Shown here: piece after piece, positions 1-7,958 of the stretch | Layout: each line of letters begins with the position of its first letter | Numbering within the stretch: position 1 is the first letter of the stretch | NCBI GenBank assembly: GCA_964557575.1 | Contig: CAZLBC010000047.1 | Location: 1-35,712 of the forward strand | Reading direction: 5' to 3' | Length of the DNA: 35,712 nt | Source: CAZLBC01 sp964557575 | GTDB taxonomy: Bacteria; Planctomycetota; Phycisphaerae; SM23-33 | The notes under the pieces: generated by a model | The model's database searches: none | The model's input: only the letters and a program-made list of their open reading frames with translations | What the model was told of the DNA's origin: nothing | Program-made: the position numbers and the translations under genes

Positions 1-269
1 TTTAGTGTTCGTTTTCAACATTGTGCCATGGCTTGCCCTTACAATCATCGGATGACCATATTCACCCAACAAAGCCTTGGAGTCGACTTCGGGATAGCCG
101 CGCCGCTACGCTCTGCGGCAAACCCGAAGCGGCTCAAGGCTGACGTTGCCCGGACGCTGCGCGTCCGGGCAACAGGTGGGCGCTGACTTCGTCCAGCATC
201 TGGCCGGCCGGGTAGAGCCGAGAACCCGGCAATGGCCATGACTGAGGCTTCAACGAAAGGAGACCCCAC
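1..269. other. Upstream region, no confident gene
   Basis: No convincing complete gene is visible before the first CDS. A minus-strand frame runs off the left edge and could start at the ATG at 48-46 (MIVRASHGTM...), but only 16 codons are in the window and no family is recognisable. The region holds a perfect hairpin (annotated separately) and a shorter GCCGC/GCGGC inverted repeat at 102-119. The ribosome binding site of the next gene (AAAGGAGA, about 256-263) lies at its right end. Confidence 0.5.
145..173. repeat. Perfect 13-bp inverted repeat (hairpin)
   Basis: Arms at 145-157 and 161-173 are exact reverse complements around a 3-nt loop (TGC). No T-run follows on either strand, so it does not look like an intrinsic terminator. 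It could be a REP-like intergenic palindrome. Its function is unknown. Confidence 0.7.
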
Positions 270-2003
270 ATGATGATGCGCCAGACGAACCTGTGCCTCC
301 GAACACTCCTGGCTTTCACAGCCGCGGCTTCATTTACTATCGGTGCCCCCTTGGCGTCCGCCGCTGCAGAAGCGCTTCCCTATCACGAAGGCAGCGCGAC
401 CATCGTCGTCCTGCCAGACACCCAATATTACTCCCAGAAGTATCCACACTACTTTCAGGCGCAGACGAAGTGGATCGCGGAGCGTTACAAGAAGCGCAAC
501 ATCGTTTACGTATTGCACCAGGGCGACATCGTCCAGCATGACGCGCCGCAGGAGTGGGAGGTCGCCACGCGTTGCCTGGACATGCTGAACGGCAAAGTGC
601 CATACGCGTTGGCGCTGGGCAACCATGACTATCACGACGGTCAGCCAAGGGGCCTGCGTGAAACGAGGCTCAATGAGTACTTTCCGCTTGCGAAGCAGAA
701 GAAGCACACTGGCATCGCCGGCGTCTTTGAGAAAGGCAGGGCAGAGAATTGCTATCACCTGACCATGATCGGCGAACAACGGTGGATCATCCTGGCGCTT
801 GAATATGGCCCGCGCGATAAGGTGCTCACATGGGCTAACGAGGTGCTCGAACAGTATCCCCAGCGCAAGGCGATCCTGGTGACCCACGGCTATCTTTTCT
901 ACAACAATCAGCGGTTTGACTACCGCAAAGGCAAGCAGCGAGCCAACCCGCATGGGTACGCTGGAGAAGGCAGCGACGGTGAGGAGATGTGGCAGAAACT
1001 TGTCCGCAAAAACAAGAATATGATGATTGTGATCTGCGGCCACTTGGCATCGGCCTACGTCGGCTACCGCGCTGACGAAGGCGACTATGGCAACACAGTC
1101 CACCAGATGCTGGTCGACTATCAGAAGATGCGAGGGGGCGGTCAGGGATACATGCGTCTCTTGGAGTTCCTCCCGGATGGCAAGACGGTCCAGGTGCGCA
1201 CCTTCTCGCCTGCCACGGGGAGGGTCAGATCACCGATAACGCGAGGAGACCCTCCAATGCGCGATCCGAAACTGGAGGAATTCTCGTTTGTGCTCCAGGG
1301 GCCGACGAGGAACGAACCCAAGCCGGTGCTTTCCGAGGAGGGAAAAGCCGCAATCGCACAGGACCCGCTTCGCAAGCCGCCGATCCACCGCTACAGCTTT
1401 GACGCGATCGGTGAGAACAGCTCGGTTCCCGATTCGGTAGGCGGAGCACACGGTACGCTCCAGCCCAAGGGCACCGATTCACGTATCGACGGAAAAGGCA
1501 ACCTTGTTCTTATGGGCAGCATCTGTGTTTCGTTGCCACCGGACATGTTGAAAAGCGAAGACGCCAGTTTCGAGGTCTGGTTCGCCCCAACCGCGGACAG
1601 CTACAATTGGCAGAGAGCGGTATCGTTTGCGGGCGGCGGAGACGCGTTCTACTACTGCTTCCGGACGTTCCGAGTACACCGCTCGGAAATCATCGTGAAC
1701 GGCCACAACGAGGACATCCAGAGCAAAGGCGTGCCCGTTGAAAAGGGCAAGATGATGCACGTGGTCGTAACCTACGAACAAAACGGTGTTGGCGGCAATC
1801 CATTGCTGCGCACCTACCGCGACGGCGAGCGTCGCGGTAGCATGCAGACAAGCCTGAAGCTGACTGATGTCGAAGATACGAATAACTCCATTGGGCCGTT
1901 CGAAGGCATCTTCGACGAGGTGCGCGTCTATGACTACCCGCTGACCGATGCTGAGATTCGCGGAAATTTCCACAGGGGCCCGGATAAACTGAAATTGAAA
2001 TAG
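270..2003 (+). CDS. Secreted metallophosphoesterase with C-terminal LamG domain
   Basis: A 577-residue exported protein of the calcineurin-like metallophosphoesterase superfamily, expected to hydrolyse a phosphoester outside the cytoplasm. A signal peptide covers about residues 1-33. Metal-binding motifs appear in order: PDTQ (D50), GDIVQH (G85-D86), GNHD (N118-H119), a TH motif (H206) and GH (H258). After a linker, residues about 371-577 form a concanavalin-A-like LamG domain, recognisable by its RYSFD start and its FDEVRVYDYPLTDAEI end, likely for carbohydrate binding. AAAGGAGA about 7 bases upstream supports this ATG. It stands alone; the next gene starts about 220 bases later. The substrate cannot be told from sequence; a phosphodiester or phosphomonoester on a glycan is plausible. 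Confidence 0.88.
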   Translation: MMMRQTNLCLRTLLAFTAAASFTIGAPLASAAAEALPYHEGSATIVVLPDTQYYSQKYPHYFQAQTKWIAERYKKRNIVYVLHQGDIVQHDAPQEWEVATRCLDMLNGKVPYALALGNHDYHDGQPRGLRETRLNEYFPLAKQKKHTGIAGVFEKGRAENCYHLTMIGEQRWIILALEYGPRDKVLTWANEVLEQYPQRKAILVTHGYLFYNNQRFDYRKGKQRANPHGYAGEGSDGEEMWQKLVRKNKNMMIVICGHLASAYVGYRADEGDYGNTVHQMLVDYQKMRGGGQGYMRLLEFLPDGKTVQVRTFSPATGRVRSPITRGDPPMRDPKLEEFSFVLQGPTRNEPKPVLSEEGKAAIAQDPLRKPPIHRYSFDAIGENSSVPDSVGGAHGTLQPKGTDSRIDGKGNLVLMGSICVSLPPDMLKSEDASFEVWFAPTADSYNWQRAVSFAGGGDAFYYCFRTFRVHRSEIIVNGHNEDIQSKGVPVEKGKMMHVVVTYEQNGVGGNPLLRTYRDGERRGSMQTSLKLTDVEDTNNSIGPFEGIFDEVRVYDYPLTDAEIRGNFHRGPDKLKLK

Positions 2004-2221
2004 TCCAACATACACATTCACCTTGACGCCTTTATGGCGCCGGTGATGCGTCCGTTATACAGGAATAAAGACATTATTTTCGAGCAATAGAAGACAATGA
2101 GAATAATCCTTGCGATAATAAATTTCGGGGCGGACGCGCGTGGCCGGCGGTATTGATCGCGGGAAGCGATCACGGTATAACAGCGGGGCGCTTGTTCTGC
2201 GCGAAACAAGGTGGAGATACC

Positions 2222-2971
2222 ATGAAGCGCACGGCAACCATTGCATTGATACTGGTCCCGGCCCTGTCGACGATTGCCCCCGCCGCGGCCGCGCAACCGG
2301 CGGCACCGGCCGGACTCCCCCGGGTCCTGATTATCGGCGACTCGATCTCCATCGGGTACGCGCCCTTCCTGGCCAAACTGCTGAAGAAAGAGGCCGTGGT
2401 CAAGCACCACCGGGGCAACGCCCAGCACACCGGCACCGGCCTGAAAAAGCTCGCTGCCTGGATCGGCACAGAGCAGTGGGACGTGATCCACTTCAACTGG
2501 GGCCTCTGGGATATCTGCTACCGCCACCCGGCATCGAAGGCGCAGGGGTGCCGCGACACGGTCAAAGGGACGCTGACGACGAGTCCCGAACAGTACGAAC
2601 GGAATCTCGACCGGCTCGTCGCGCGGCTGAAAAAGACCGGGGCGACGCTGGTCTGGGCGAACACAACGGTCGTTCCCGAAAAGGAAGCGGGGCGGAAGGT
2701 CGGCGACGCGAAGAAGTACAACGACATCGCCGGGAAGATCATGAAGAAGTACCGCGTCCCGACCAACGACCTCCACGCGCTGACGAAGACATTCCCGCCG
2801 TCCCTGTTTACCCGTCCCGGCAACGTCCACTTCACGAAGGCGGGCTACCGGAAGATCGCTGAAAAAACCGCGACGGTACTCCGCGCGGCGCTCAGCGGCG
2901 ATCTGAAGTACGCGCCGGAAAAGCAGGACGAACCCGCGAAAGCGGAACCGGCCCGCGGGAAAGGCAAGTGA
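2222..2971 (+). CDS. Secreted SGNH/GDSL-type hydrolase
   Basis: A 249-residue exported esterase-like protein, probably acting on acyl groups of carbohydrates. A signal peptide spans about residues 1-24. The block I motif GDSIS supplies the nucleophile S41, a block III-like FNWGLWD follows, and the C-terminal block carries the catalytic His in GNVHFTKAGY (H203). The Asp of the usual DxxH motif is not obvious (G200-N201-V202-H203). An upstream in-frame start at 2153 was rejected: the ATG at 2222 has AAGGTGGAG in front and gives a proper signal peptide. The stop lies 3 bases before the PQQ-like gene, so the two are probably co-transcribed. The last ~40 residues are duplicated in decayed form at 4276-4388. 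Confidence 0.85.
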   Translation: MKRTATIALILVPALSTIAPAAAAQPAAPAGLPRVLIIGDSISIGYAPFLAKLLKKEAVVKHHRGNAQHTGTGLKKLAAWIGTEQWDVIHFNWGLWDICYRHPASKAQGCRDTVKGTLTTSPEQYERNLDRLVARLKKTGATLVWANTTVVPEKEAGRKVGDAKKYNDIAGKIMKKYRVPTNDLHALTKTFPPSLFTRPGNVHFTKAGYRKIAEKTATVLRAALSGDLKYAPEKQDEPAKAEPARGKGK

Positions 2972-2974
2972 GAC

Positions 2975-4300
2975 ATGCGATTACCGTCAAAAGCCGCGGC
3001 CGCGCTCGTGCGGCCGGACGGCGCGTTTTCCGCCGCCGGCTGCTGCCGCGCCCTACTGGGGCTCCTCTTCTCGTGGGCCCCGGTTTTCGCGGACGATAAC
3101 GCCGGGGGAAGACGCCCGGACTGGCCCCAGTGGCGCGGTCCGACCCGGGACGGCATGGCAAAGGGGCCGCGGTGGCCGGCGCGGCTGGGCACGGATGCCC
3201 TCAAACAGCGATGGCGCGTGAAACTGGGCCCGAGCTATTCGGGTCCGATCATCGCCGACGATCGCGTCTTCACGACCGAAACGAGAAACCGGGAATCTGA
3301 AGTCGTGTACGCCCTCGACAGGCAGACCGGCGAAACGCTCTGGCAGGCGGCGTGGAGGGGCGGCACGAGAGTGCCGTTTTTCGCGGCGGCGAATGGGAGT
3401 TGGATGCGCTCGACCCCCGCCTGCGACGGGGAATATCTCTACGTGGCCGGCATGCGCGACGTGCTGGTCTGCCTGGAATGCGCGTCCGGGAAGGAACGGT
3501 GGCGGGTAGATTTCGTCGAGAAATTCGGCGCGCCCGTACCCTCGTTCGGCTTCGTCTGCTCGCCGCTCGTCGACGGCGGCGCGGTCTACGTCCAGGCGGG
3601 GGCCGCGGTGGTCAAGCTCGACAAGACGACCGGCAGGGTTCTCTGGCGGACGCTCAAGGACGGCGGCGGCATGTTCGGGTCGGCGTTTTCCTCGCCGGTG
3701 ATAGCCGCGCCGGCGGGCCGGCGACAGCTCGTTGTGCAGACCCGCCGCCTGCTTGCCGGCGCGGACATCGAGACCGGCCGGGTGCTGTGGACGCAGGAAG
3801 TGCCCGCCTTCCGCGGCATGAATATCCTCACGCCGGTCATCGTGGGCGACACCGTGTTCACCAGCAGTTACCGGAACAAGTCCTGGCTGTACGAGGTTTC
3901 GCGGAACGAGGGCCGGTTCGCGGTCAGGAAGCGCTGGAGCAACACTACGCGGGGCTACATGTCGACCCCGGTCGTGATAGGCGGACACGTCTACCTCCAC
4001 CTGCAGAACCGCTGTTTCGCGTGCCTCCGCCTCGACGACGGGACGCCGACCTGGACCTCCAAGGCATTCGGGAAGTACGCCAGCCTCGTCGCGCAGGGCG
4101 ACCGCATCCTCGCCCTGAGTTGCGACGGCCGGCTGCTGCTGATCGGCGCGAATCCGGAGCGATTTGAACTGGTGGACGAAGTGAGGGTCGACGGCAAACA
4201 GACTTGGGCGCACCTGGCGGTCAGCGGCAACGAACTGTTCGTCCGCGAACTCGGCGCCCTCGCCGCGTACCGGTGGGCGGGGAAAAGACCGCGCAGGTGA
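2975..4300 (+). CDS. Secreted PQQ-like (BamB-type) beta-propeller protein
   Basis: A 441-residue exported propeller protein. After an N-terminal signal region (residues 1-39) comes DWPQWRGPTRDG, the hallmark start of the outer-membrane PQQ-like propeller proteins abundant in Planctomycetes and relatives. Repeats of the type ALDRQTGETLW, CLECASGKERW and KLDKTTGRVLW follow, the classic Trp-docking blades. No dehydrogenase residues are visible, so it is more likely a scaffold or binding protein than a PQQ enzyme. It starts 3 bases after the SGNH gene stop and is likely translationally coupled to it. The C-terminus (ALAAYRW then AGKRPRR) appears to end natively near AAYRW; the last residues are read out of frame through the SGNH-like remnant, so this gene end is a fusion junction. 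Confidence 0.87.
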   Translation: MRLPSKAAAALVRPDGAFSAAGCCRALLGLLFSWAPVFADDNAGGRRPDWPQWRGPTRDGMAKGPRWPARLGTDALKQRWRVKLGPSYSGPIIADDRVFTTETRNRESEVVYALDRQTGETLWQAAWRGGTRVPFFAAANGSWMRSTPACDGEYLYVAGMRDVLVCLECASGKERWRVDFVEKFGAPVPSFGFVCSPLVDGGAVYVQAGAAVVKLDKTTGRVLWRTLKDGGGMFGSAFSSPVIAAPAGRRQLVVQTRRLLAGADIETGRVLWTQEVPAFRGMNILTPVIVGDTVFTSSYRNKSWLYEVSRNEGRFAVRKRWSNTTRGYMSTPVVIGGHVYLHLQNRCFACLRLDDGTPTWTSKAFGKYASLVAQGDRILALSCDGRLLLIGANPERFELVDEVRVDGKQTWAHLAVSGNELFVRELGALAAYRWAGKRPRR

Positions 4301-4463
4301 TTCGCGCGGCCCTTGACGGCGACCTGAAGTATGAACCGGAGACGAGTCCTCGGAAGCGAAACCGGAGCGCGGTGAAGGGAAGTGCCCCATGCGATCACTG
4401 TCTATACGCGCAGGTGCTGCCGGTCGACGTTCCGCAGCATGCACACACGTATGCTGGCCGTAA
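4276..4463 (+). pseudogene. Decayed remnant of a second SGNH tail and PQQ-gene start
   Basis: Directly behind the PQQ-like gene, a shifted frame reads GEKTAQVIRAALDGDLKYEPE, 15 of 21 residues identical to the end of the SGNH protein (AEKTATVLRAALSGDLKYAPE). After a frameshift the match continues as EAKPERGEGK against KAEPARGKGK. The stop TGA of the intact gene is TGC here. The following CCCATGCGATCACTG parallels GACATGCGATTACCG, the start of the intact PQQ gene; here the short frame beginning at ATG 4389 stops at 4463. The order SGNH tail, spacer, PQQ start is therefore kept, as expected from a tandem duplication later deleted from within. Confidence 0.82.
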
Positions 4464-4484
4464 ATCGTTATAATCTAGACACTA

Positions 4485-4516
4485 TTGACTCGGGTATGTG
4501 CCACGTATAATATACT
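4485..4516 (+). promoter_or_regulatory. Candidate promoter for the DUF4160/DUF2442 pair
   Basis: TTGACT at 4485-4490 is followed by TATAAT at 4506-4511 (15-base spacer) and TATACT at 4511-4516 (20-base spacer). Neither spacing is the ideal 17, so the call is moderate. The boxes lie about 130 bases before the DUF4160 start in an AT-richer stretch. Bases 4517-4640 hold nothing else recognisable except the GGAG ribosome binding site at 4630-4633. Confidence 0.4.
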
Positions 4517-4640
4517 GACAGGCCGTTGCAATGCTTTACGGCTGAGGCAGCCTTATATCTTTTCGACCTGAGAAATACGTCCTCTAAAGCCGGAACATAC
4601 TATTTCGAAGGGGCGGTATACGAATGAACGGAGCAGGGAT

Positions 4641-5090
4641 ATGCCGGAAATAACCAGGTTCCTGGGGATCGTTATTTCAATGTATTTTGATGAACATAAC
4701 CCGCCGCATTTTCACGTTCGATATAACGAATACCGTGCGTCTATGGCAATTCGAGATTTCAATATTATCGCCGGAAGCCTTCCGGCAAGAGTTCGCGGGC
4801 TTGTGGAAGAATGGGCGGAATTACACCAGGATGAACTATTCCTTAAACCAGCGAATAAAAACGGCTACAGCTTGCAGAATTGCTGTATGACCGGCATTTC
4901 GAGTGAAACGGTTTCACTCGAAATGCCTTTGCGTCACAAGCAAGAAAATGACCCTGCGTGGGTCTATTTTCTGCTTGTTCCTTATCATACAACCATTCGC
5001 GGGCGCTTCGCTCGCCTTTATTCGCTGGTTTAAGGACTATTGAAAATGTGGGAGACACAGGAATTTCACCCCATAAAGCCACTCGTCTGA
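4641..5090 (+). pseudogene. DUF4160 protein gene interrupted by a small insertion element
   Basis: The first 66 codons are a good DUF4160 N-terminus (MPEITRFLGIVISMYFDEH, PPHFHVRY, VEEWAELHQDEL). After ELHQDEL the family sequence stops at 4839, where a 197-bp element begins; the present frame runs through the element and ends at 5033, giving a 130-residue chimera. Removing 4840-5040 (element plus one CTAT copy, 201 bases) restores an 82-residue protein ending HQDELLKMWETQEFHPIKPLV and stopping at 5088-5090, a normal DUF4160 tail. DUF4160 genes usually sit before DUF2442 genes, as here, and the pair is often regarded as toxin-antitoxin-like. GGAG at 4630 supports the start. Function is probably lost or altered. 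Confidence 0.88.
4840..5036. mobile_element. 197-bp MITE-like element with 20-bp inverted ends
   Basis: The ends at 4840-4859 and 5017-5036 are perfect 20-bp inverted repeats (TCCTTAAACCAGCGAATAAA). The element is flanked by CTAT at 4836-4839 and 5037-5040, a 4-bp target-site duplication. It carries no transposase. The interior is full of foldback structure: a 17-bp perfect stem with a 1-base centre (4893-4909 / 4911-4927), an imperfect 19-bp stem (4936-4954 / 4960-4978), a short stem at 4867-4886, and a REP-like GGCG/CGCC hairpin at 5002-5016. It behaves like a non-autonomous element moved by a transposase elsewhere. The parent IS family cannot be named. Confidence 0.85.
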
Positions 5091-5105
5091 TACGTGGGAG
5101 ATGTC

Positions 5106-5372
5106 ATGGAATCAATCTACGTGATAGAAGCATCGTATAGAGAAGATTATAAGGTATTCCTGGAGTTCAATACGGGCGAATCCGGCGATGCCGATCTCAG
5201 GGAACTGATATACACACATGATGCCGCAAAACCGTTGCGGGACAAGGAAGCCTTTTCCCGATTTTATCTTGATTCATGGCCCACGTTGGCGTGGAAATGC
5301 GGATTTGATGTTGCCCCCGAATCCTTATACTACATGGTTACCGGAAAAAGGGAAAAAGAATTGACCGGTTGA
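5106..5372 (+). CDS. DUF2442 domain protein
   Basis: An 88-residue protein with the DUF2442 pattern: MESIYVIEASYREDYKVFLEF at the start, a central DLRELIY, and the family signature TLAWKCGFDVAPESLYYM near the end. DUF2442 proteins are commonly encoded directly after DUF4160 and are thought to be partner or antitoxin-like components; biochemical function is not established. ATG 5106 is chosen over the GTG at 5094 because GGGAG at 5096-5100 sits at correct distance. The stop of the original DUF4160 frame is 15 bases upstream, so the two were one transcription unit before the insertion. The gene itself looks intact, which fits retention of an antitoxin-like partner. Confidence 0.82.
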   Translation: MESIYVIEASYREDYKVFLEFNTGESGDADLRELIYTHDAAKPLRDKEAFSRFYLDSWPTLAWKCGFDVAPESLYYMVTGKREKELTG

Positions 5373-5442
5373 CGGGACCCGCCCGGGATCGGTCATGGCA
5401 ACGGTATCATGCAATAGCCGCGACTGCCGCCCGAAAACCGCC

Positions 5443-5472
5443 TTGACCCCGGATTTTCGCCGCCGGTACAAT
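5443..5472 (+). promoter_or_regulatory. Sigma-70-type promoter of the TolC-like gene
   Basis: TTGACC at 5443-5448, an 18-base spacer, then TACAAT at 5467-5472. Transcription would begin near 5479. This places the ATG at 5471 upstream of the transcript start and supports the GTG at 5534 as translational start. Confidence 0.65.
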
Positions 5473-5533
5473 GTCCGCCCGGCCGCCGGGCGGCCGTCGC
5501 GTTCCCCCCGACCGAGAAAAAAGGTACCGAGCC

Positions 5534-7915
5534 GTGAGAACCAGCGCTGTTATTATCTTCCTGCCGATCCTGATCGCGGAAGCCCTCCTGCTTTCCGGCT
5601 GCTCGCGGCGCGACTACCGTCTCCGGGCCGACGAGCAGTCGTACGACATCATCGCGGAAAAGACCCGCGATCACCGCTGGAACCTGCCCGGCTTCGACCT
5701 GCGCCCCGATCCCCGCAGCCGCTTCCACGATCCCCACGATCCGGACCACCCCCCGCTTCCGCCCGACGATCCGGCCGCGGGCCGCTCCCTCGACGCCGGC
5801 GAGTGGGACCGGCTGCCGCGGGTCCCGCGGGTCGAAAATCCCGCCTGGCCCGTGGCCTTCGGCGGTGCCCCCATCGAATCGGACGATGCCCCGCTCCCGA
5901 CCATAGAGAGCCTGAGTCTCGCGAACGCCGTGGACATCGGGCTTATCCACAGCCGTGATTACCGCGCGCAACTGGAGGACGTCTACCTGTCCGCGCTCTC
6001 GCTGACGCTCGAACGATACCGGTTCGATATCCGGACCAGCGGTTTCATGGGCGAGCCCGGTTCGGAGATCTCTGTCGAGCAGCAGGGGAAGGAGACCACT
6101 ACTCTGGCCCTGGGACCGACGCACGCCGGCGCGCGCACGCTGCTTCCCGGCGGCGCGCAACTGGTCGCCGAACTGGCCAACAACACGCTCTGGCTCCTGT
6201 CGGGATCGTCCGGCACGCGGACGGCCTCGACGATCGCCTTCTCGATCGTCCAGCCGCTCCTGGCCGGCGCCGGGCGGAACGTCGTCCTGGAAGACCTCAC
6301 GCAGGCCGAGCGCAACGCGCTCTACGCGACGCGGGATTTCGCCCGTTTTCGAAAATCGTTCTACGTCATGATCGTCACCGGCAGCCGCGCGATCCCGCTG
6401 CCGGGAAACACCGGTCGCGGCGAGCTGGCGTTTCTGATTCGGGGCGAGCGGAGCCCCACGGTCGGTTTCTACCGTCTGCTCTATCTCTACCAGATGATGC
6501 GCAACGGTGCGTCCAACGTCCGCACCCTGGAAGACCGCTTCCACGACATCGTGCGGCAGGCGCGGGACGGCCGGGCGAGCGATCTGGAGGTGACCCAGCT
6601 CCAGAGCAGCCTCGAGACATCCCGCGGGGACTACCTGCTCCGGCGGCGCAGCTACGAAAACCAGCTCGATCGGTTCAAAGTCCAGCTCGGTCTTCCCCCC
6701 GACATGGCAATCACCATCGACGATTCGCTCCTGGCGCCGTTCCGGTTCCGCCGGGCGTCGCTGGCGGCGCTGGAAGACCGGGTGCGGGCGTTTCGGGACC
6801 GGGTCGGCACACCGGCCGGCGACCCCGCCGCCGCATCTGTGCGCGGCACGGCGACCGAGCTTCGCGCATTCCACGAAGCGGTCGACACCGGCATCGGCGA
6901 GGTGGCCGCCGAGTTCCGGCGGCTGGAGGAGATCATCCCCCAACGGCGAGCGGGTTTCGACAGCGCCGACTCCCGCGAACTGTTTGAACGGGAGATTGCG
7001 GCCGACCGCGGGACCTTTGCCGCGCTGCGGAAACGGGTTGCGGCCGCCGGCGACCGGATCGACCGGATCGACGCCCGGCTCGCGGCGAAGCCGCTGCCGC
7101 TTCCGGCGCGGCGGACCGCGGCGGCGCGGATCGCCGAAACGGCCGCCCTGCTCGCGAACATCGCGCGGAAACTCACGGGCCTCAGCTCGGTCATCCGCGT
7201 CGAGCTGATTACCCTGACGCCCGTCGATCTCACCCCGGCCGCGGCCGTGTCGCTGGCGCTGAAGAACCGCCTCGACCTGATGAACCGCCGGGCATTCGTC
7301 ATGGACGCCCGGCGGCGTATCGAGATCGCCGCCGACCGGCTGGAGGCCGGCCTCGACATCGTCGCGGAAGGCGCGATCGACACGCCGCCGCTCGCCGGTA
7401 ACGACCGGCCGTTCGATTTTCGCGCCGCGCGCAGCGCCTGCCGGCTGGGCCTGGTGGTGACCACGCCCCTGGACCGCCGCCGCCAGCGCAACGACTTCCG
7501 CGCGGCGCAGATCGCCTACCAGCGGGCGCGGCGCAACTTCATCGCGGCCGAGGACCAGGTGAAGCTCGACGTTCGCTACAACCTGCGGCGGCTGACGATG
7601 GAACGGCGGTTCTTCGAGATTTCCCGCCGGGCCCTCCGCGTCGCGGTCAAGGAACTCGATCAGGCGATCGAACAGGGCGAGCGGATCAACGGCGATCGCG
7701 GCGGTGAGAACGGCAACGGCCAGCAGGGCCTGAACATTCCCCGCGCGCTGGACAATCTTCTCGACGCCCAGGACGAGCTGATCGAGACCTGGGTCGACTA
7801 CGAAACCGCCCGCCTGAAGCTCGCCCGCGACACGGGCACGATGCAGGTCGACGCCGAGGGCGTCTGGCCGGCGGCCGCGCAGCGGACGTGGACACGCGGC
7901 ACGCCGATGGAGTGA
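5534..7915 (+). CDS. TolC-family outer-membrane efflux lipoprotein
   Basis: A 793-residue protein of the outer-membrane efflux (OEP/TolC) family, expected to form a trimeric export channel. It starts with GTG; the resulting N-terminus has a hydrophobic stretch and lipobox LLSGC (Cys 23), so it is probably lipid-anchored. AAGG lies 9 bases upstream. Two OEP repeats are visible: an N-terminal helical half around SLANAVDIGLIHSRDYRAQ, and a C-terminal half from DLTPAAAVSLALKNRLDLMN to DAQDELIETWVDYETARLKLARDTG. An Arg/Ala-rich helical insertion lies between them. It is much longer than E. coli TolC; oversized versions are common in PVC bacteria. No inner-membrane pump or adaptor gene lies nearby, so its partners are elsewhere. 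Confidence 0.85.
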   Translation: MRTSAVIIFLPILIAEALLLSGCSRRDYRLRADEQSYDIIAEKTRDHRWNLPGFDLRPDPRSRFHDPHDPDHPPLPPDDPAAGRSLDAGEWDRLPRVPRVENPAWPVAFGGAPIESDDAPLPTIESLSLANAVDIGLIHSRDYRAQLEDVYLSALSLTLERYRFDIRTSGFMGEPGSEISVEQQGKETTTLALGPTHAGARTLLPGGAQLVAELANNTLWLLSGSSGTRTASTIAFSIVQPLLAGAGRNVVLEDLTQAERNALYATRDFARFRKSFYVMIVTGSRAIPLPGNTGRGELAFLIRGERSPTVGFYRLLYLYQMMRNGASNVRTLEDRFHDIVRQARDGRASDLEVTQLQSSLETSRGDYLLRRRSYENQLDRFKVQLGLPPDMAITIDDSLLAPFRFRRASLAALEDRVRAFRDRVGTPAGDPAAASVRGTATELRAFHEAVDTGIGEVAAEFRRLEEIIPQRRAGFDSADSRELFEREIAADRGTFAALRKRVAAAGDRIDRIDARLAAKPLPLPARRTAAARIAETAALLANIARKLTGLSSVIRVELITLTPVDLTPAAAVSLALKNRLDLMNRRAFVMDARRRIEIAADRLEAGLDIVAEGAIDTPPLAGNDRPFDFRAARSACRLGLVVTTPLDRRRQRNDFRAAQIAYQRARRNFIAAEDQVKLDVRYNLRRLTMERRFFEISRRALRVAVKELDQAIEQGERINGDRGGENGNGQQGLNIPRALDNLLDAQDELIETWVDYETARLKLARDTGTMQVDAEGVWPAAAQRTWTRGTPME

Positions 7916-7958
7916 GAAGCGAAATACCGGAGCAACCGTACACTCCCGGGAGAGAGAC

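Noticed and set aside
1..48. Start of a - strand gene running off the window
   Set aside because: Only 16 codons are visible, with no ribosome binding site or family resemblance.
4840..5036. Integron attC site as explanation for the hairpin-rich element
   Set aside because: The ends do not fit the RYYYAAC/GTTRRRY core sites, and a 4-bp target duplication with 20-bp terminal inverted repeats indicates transposition.
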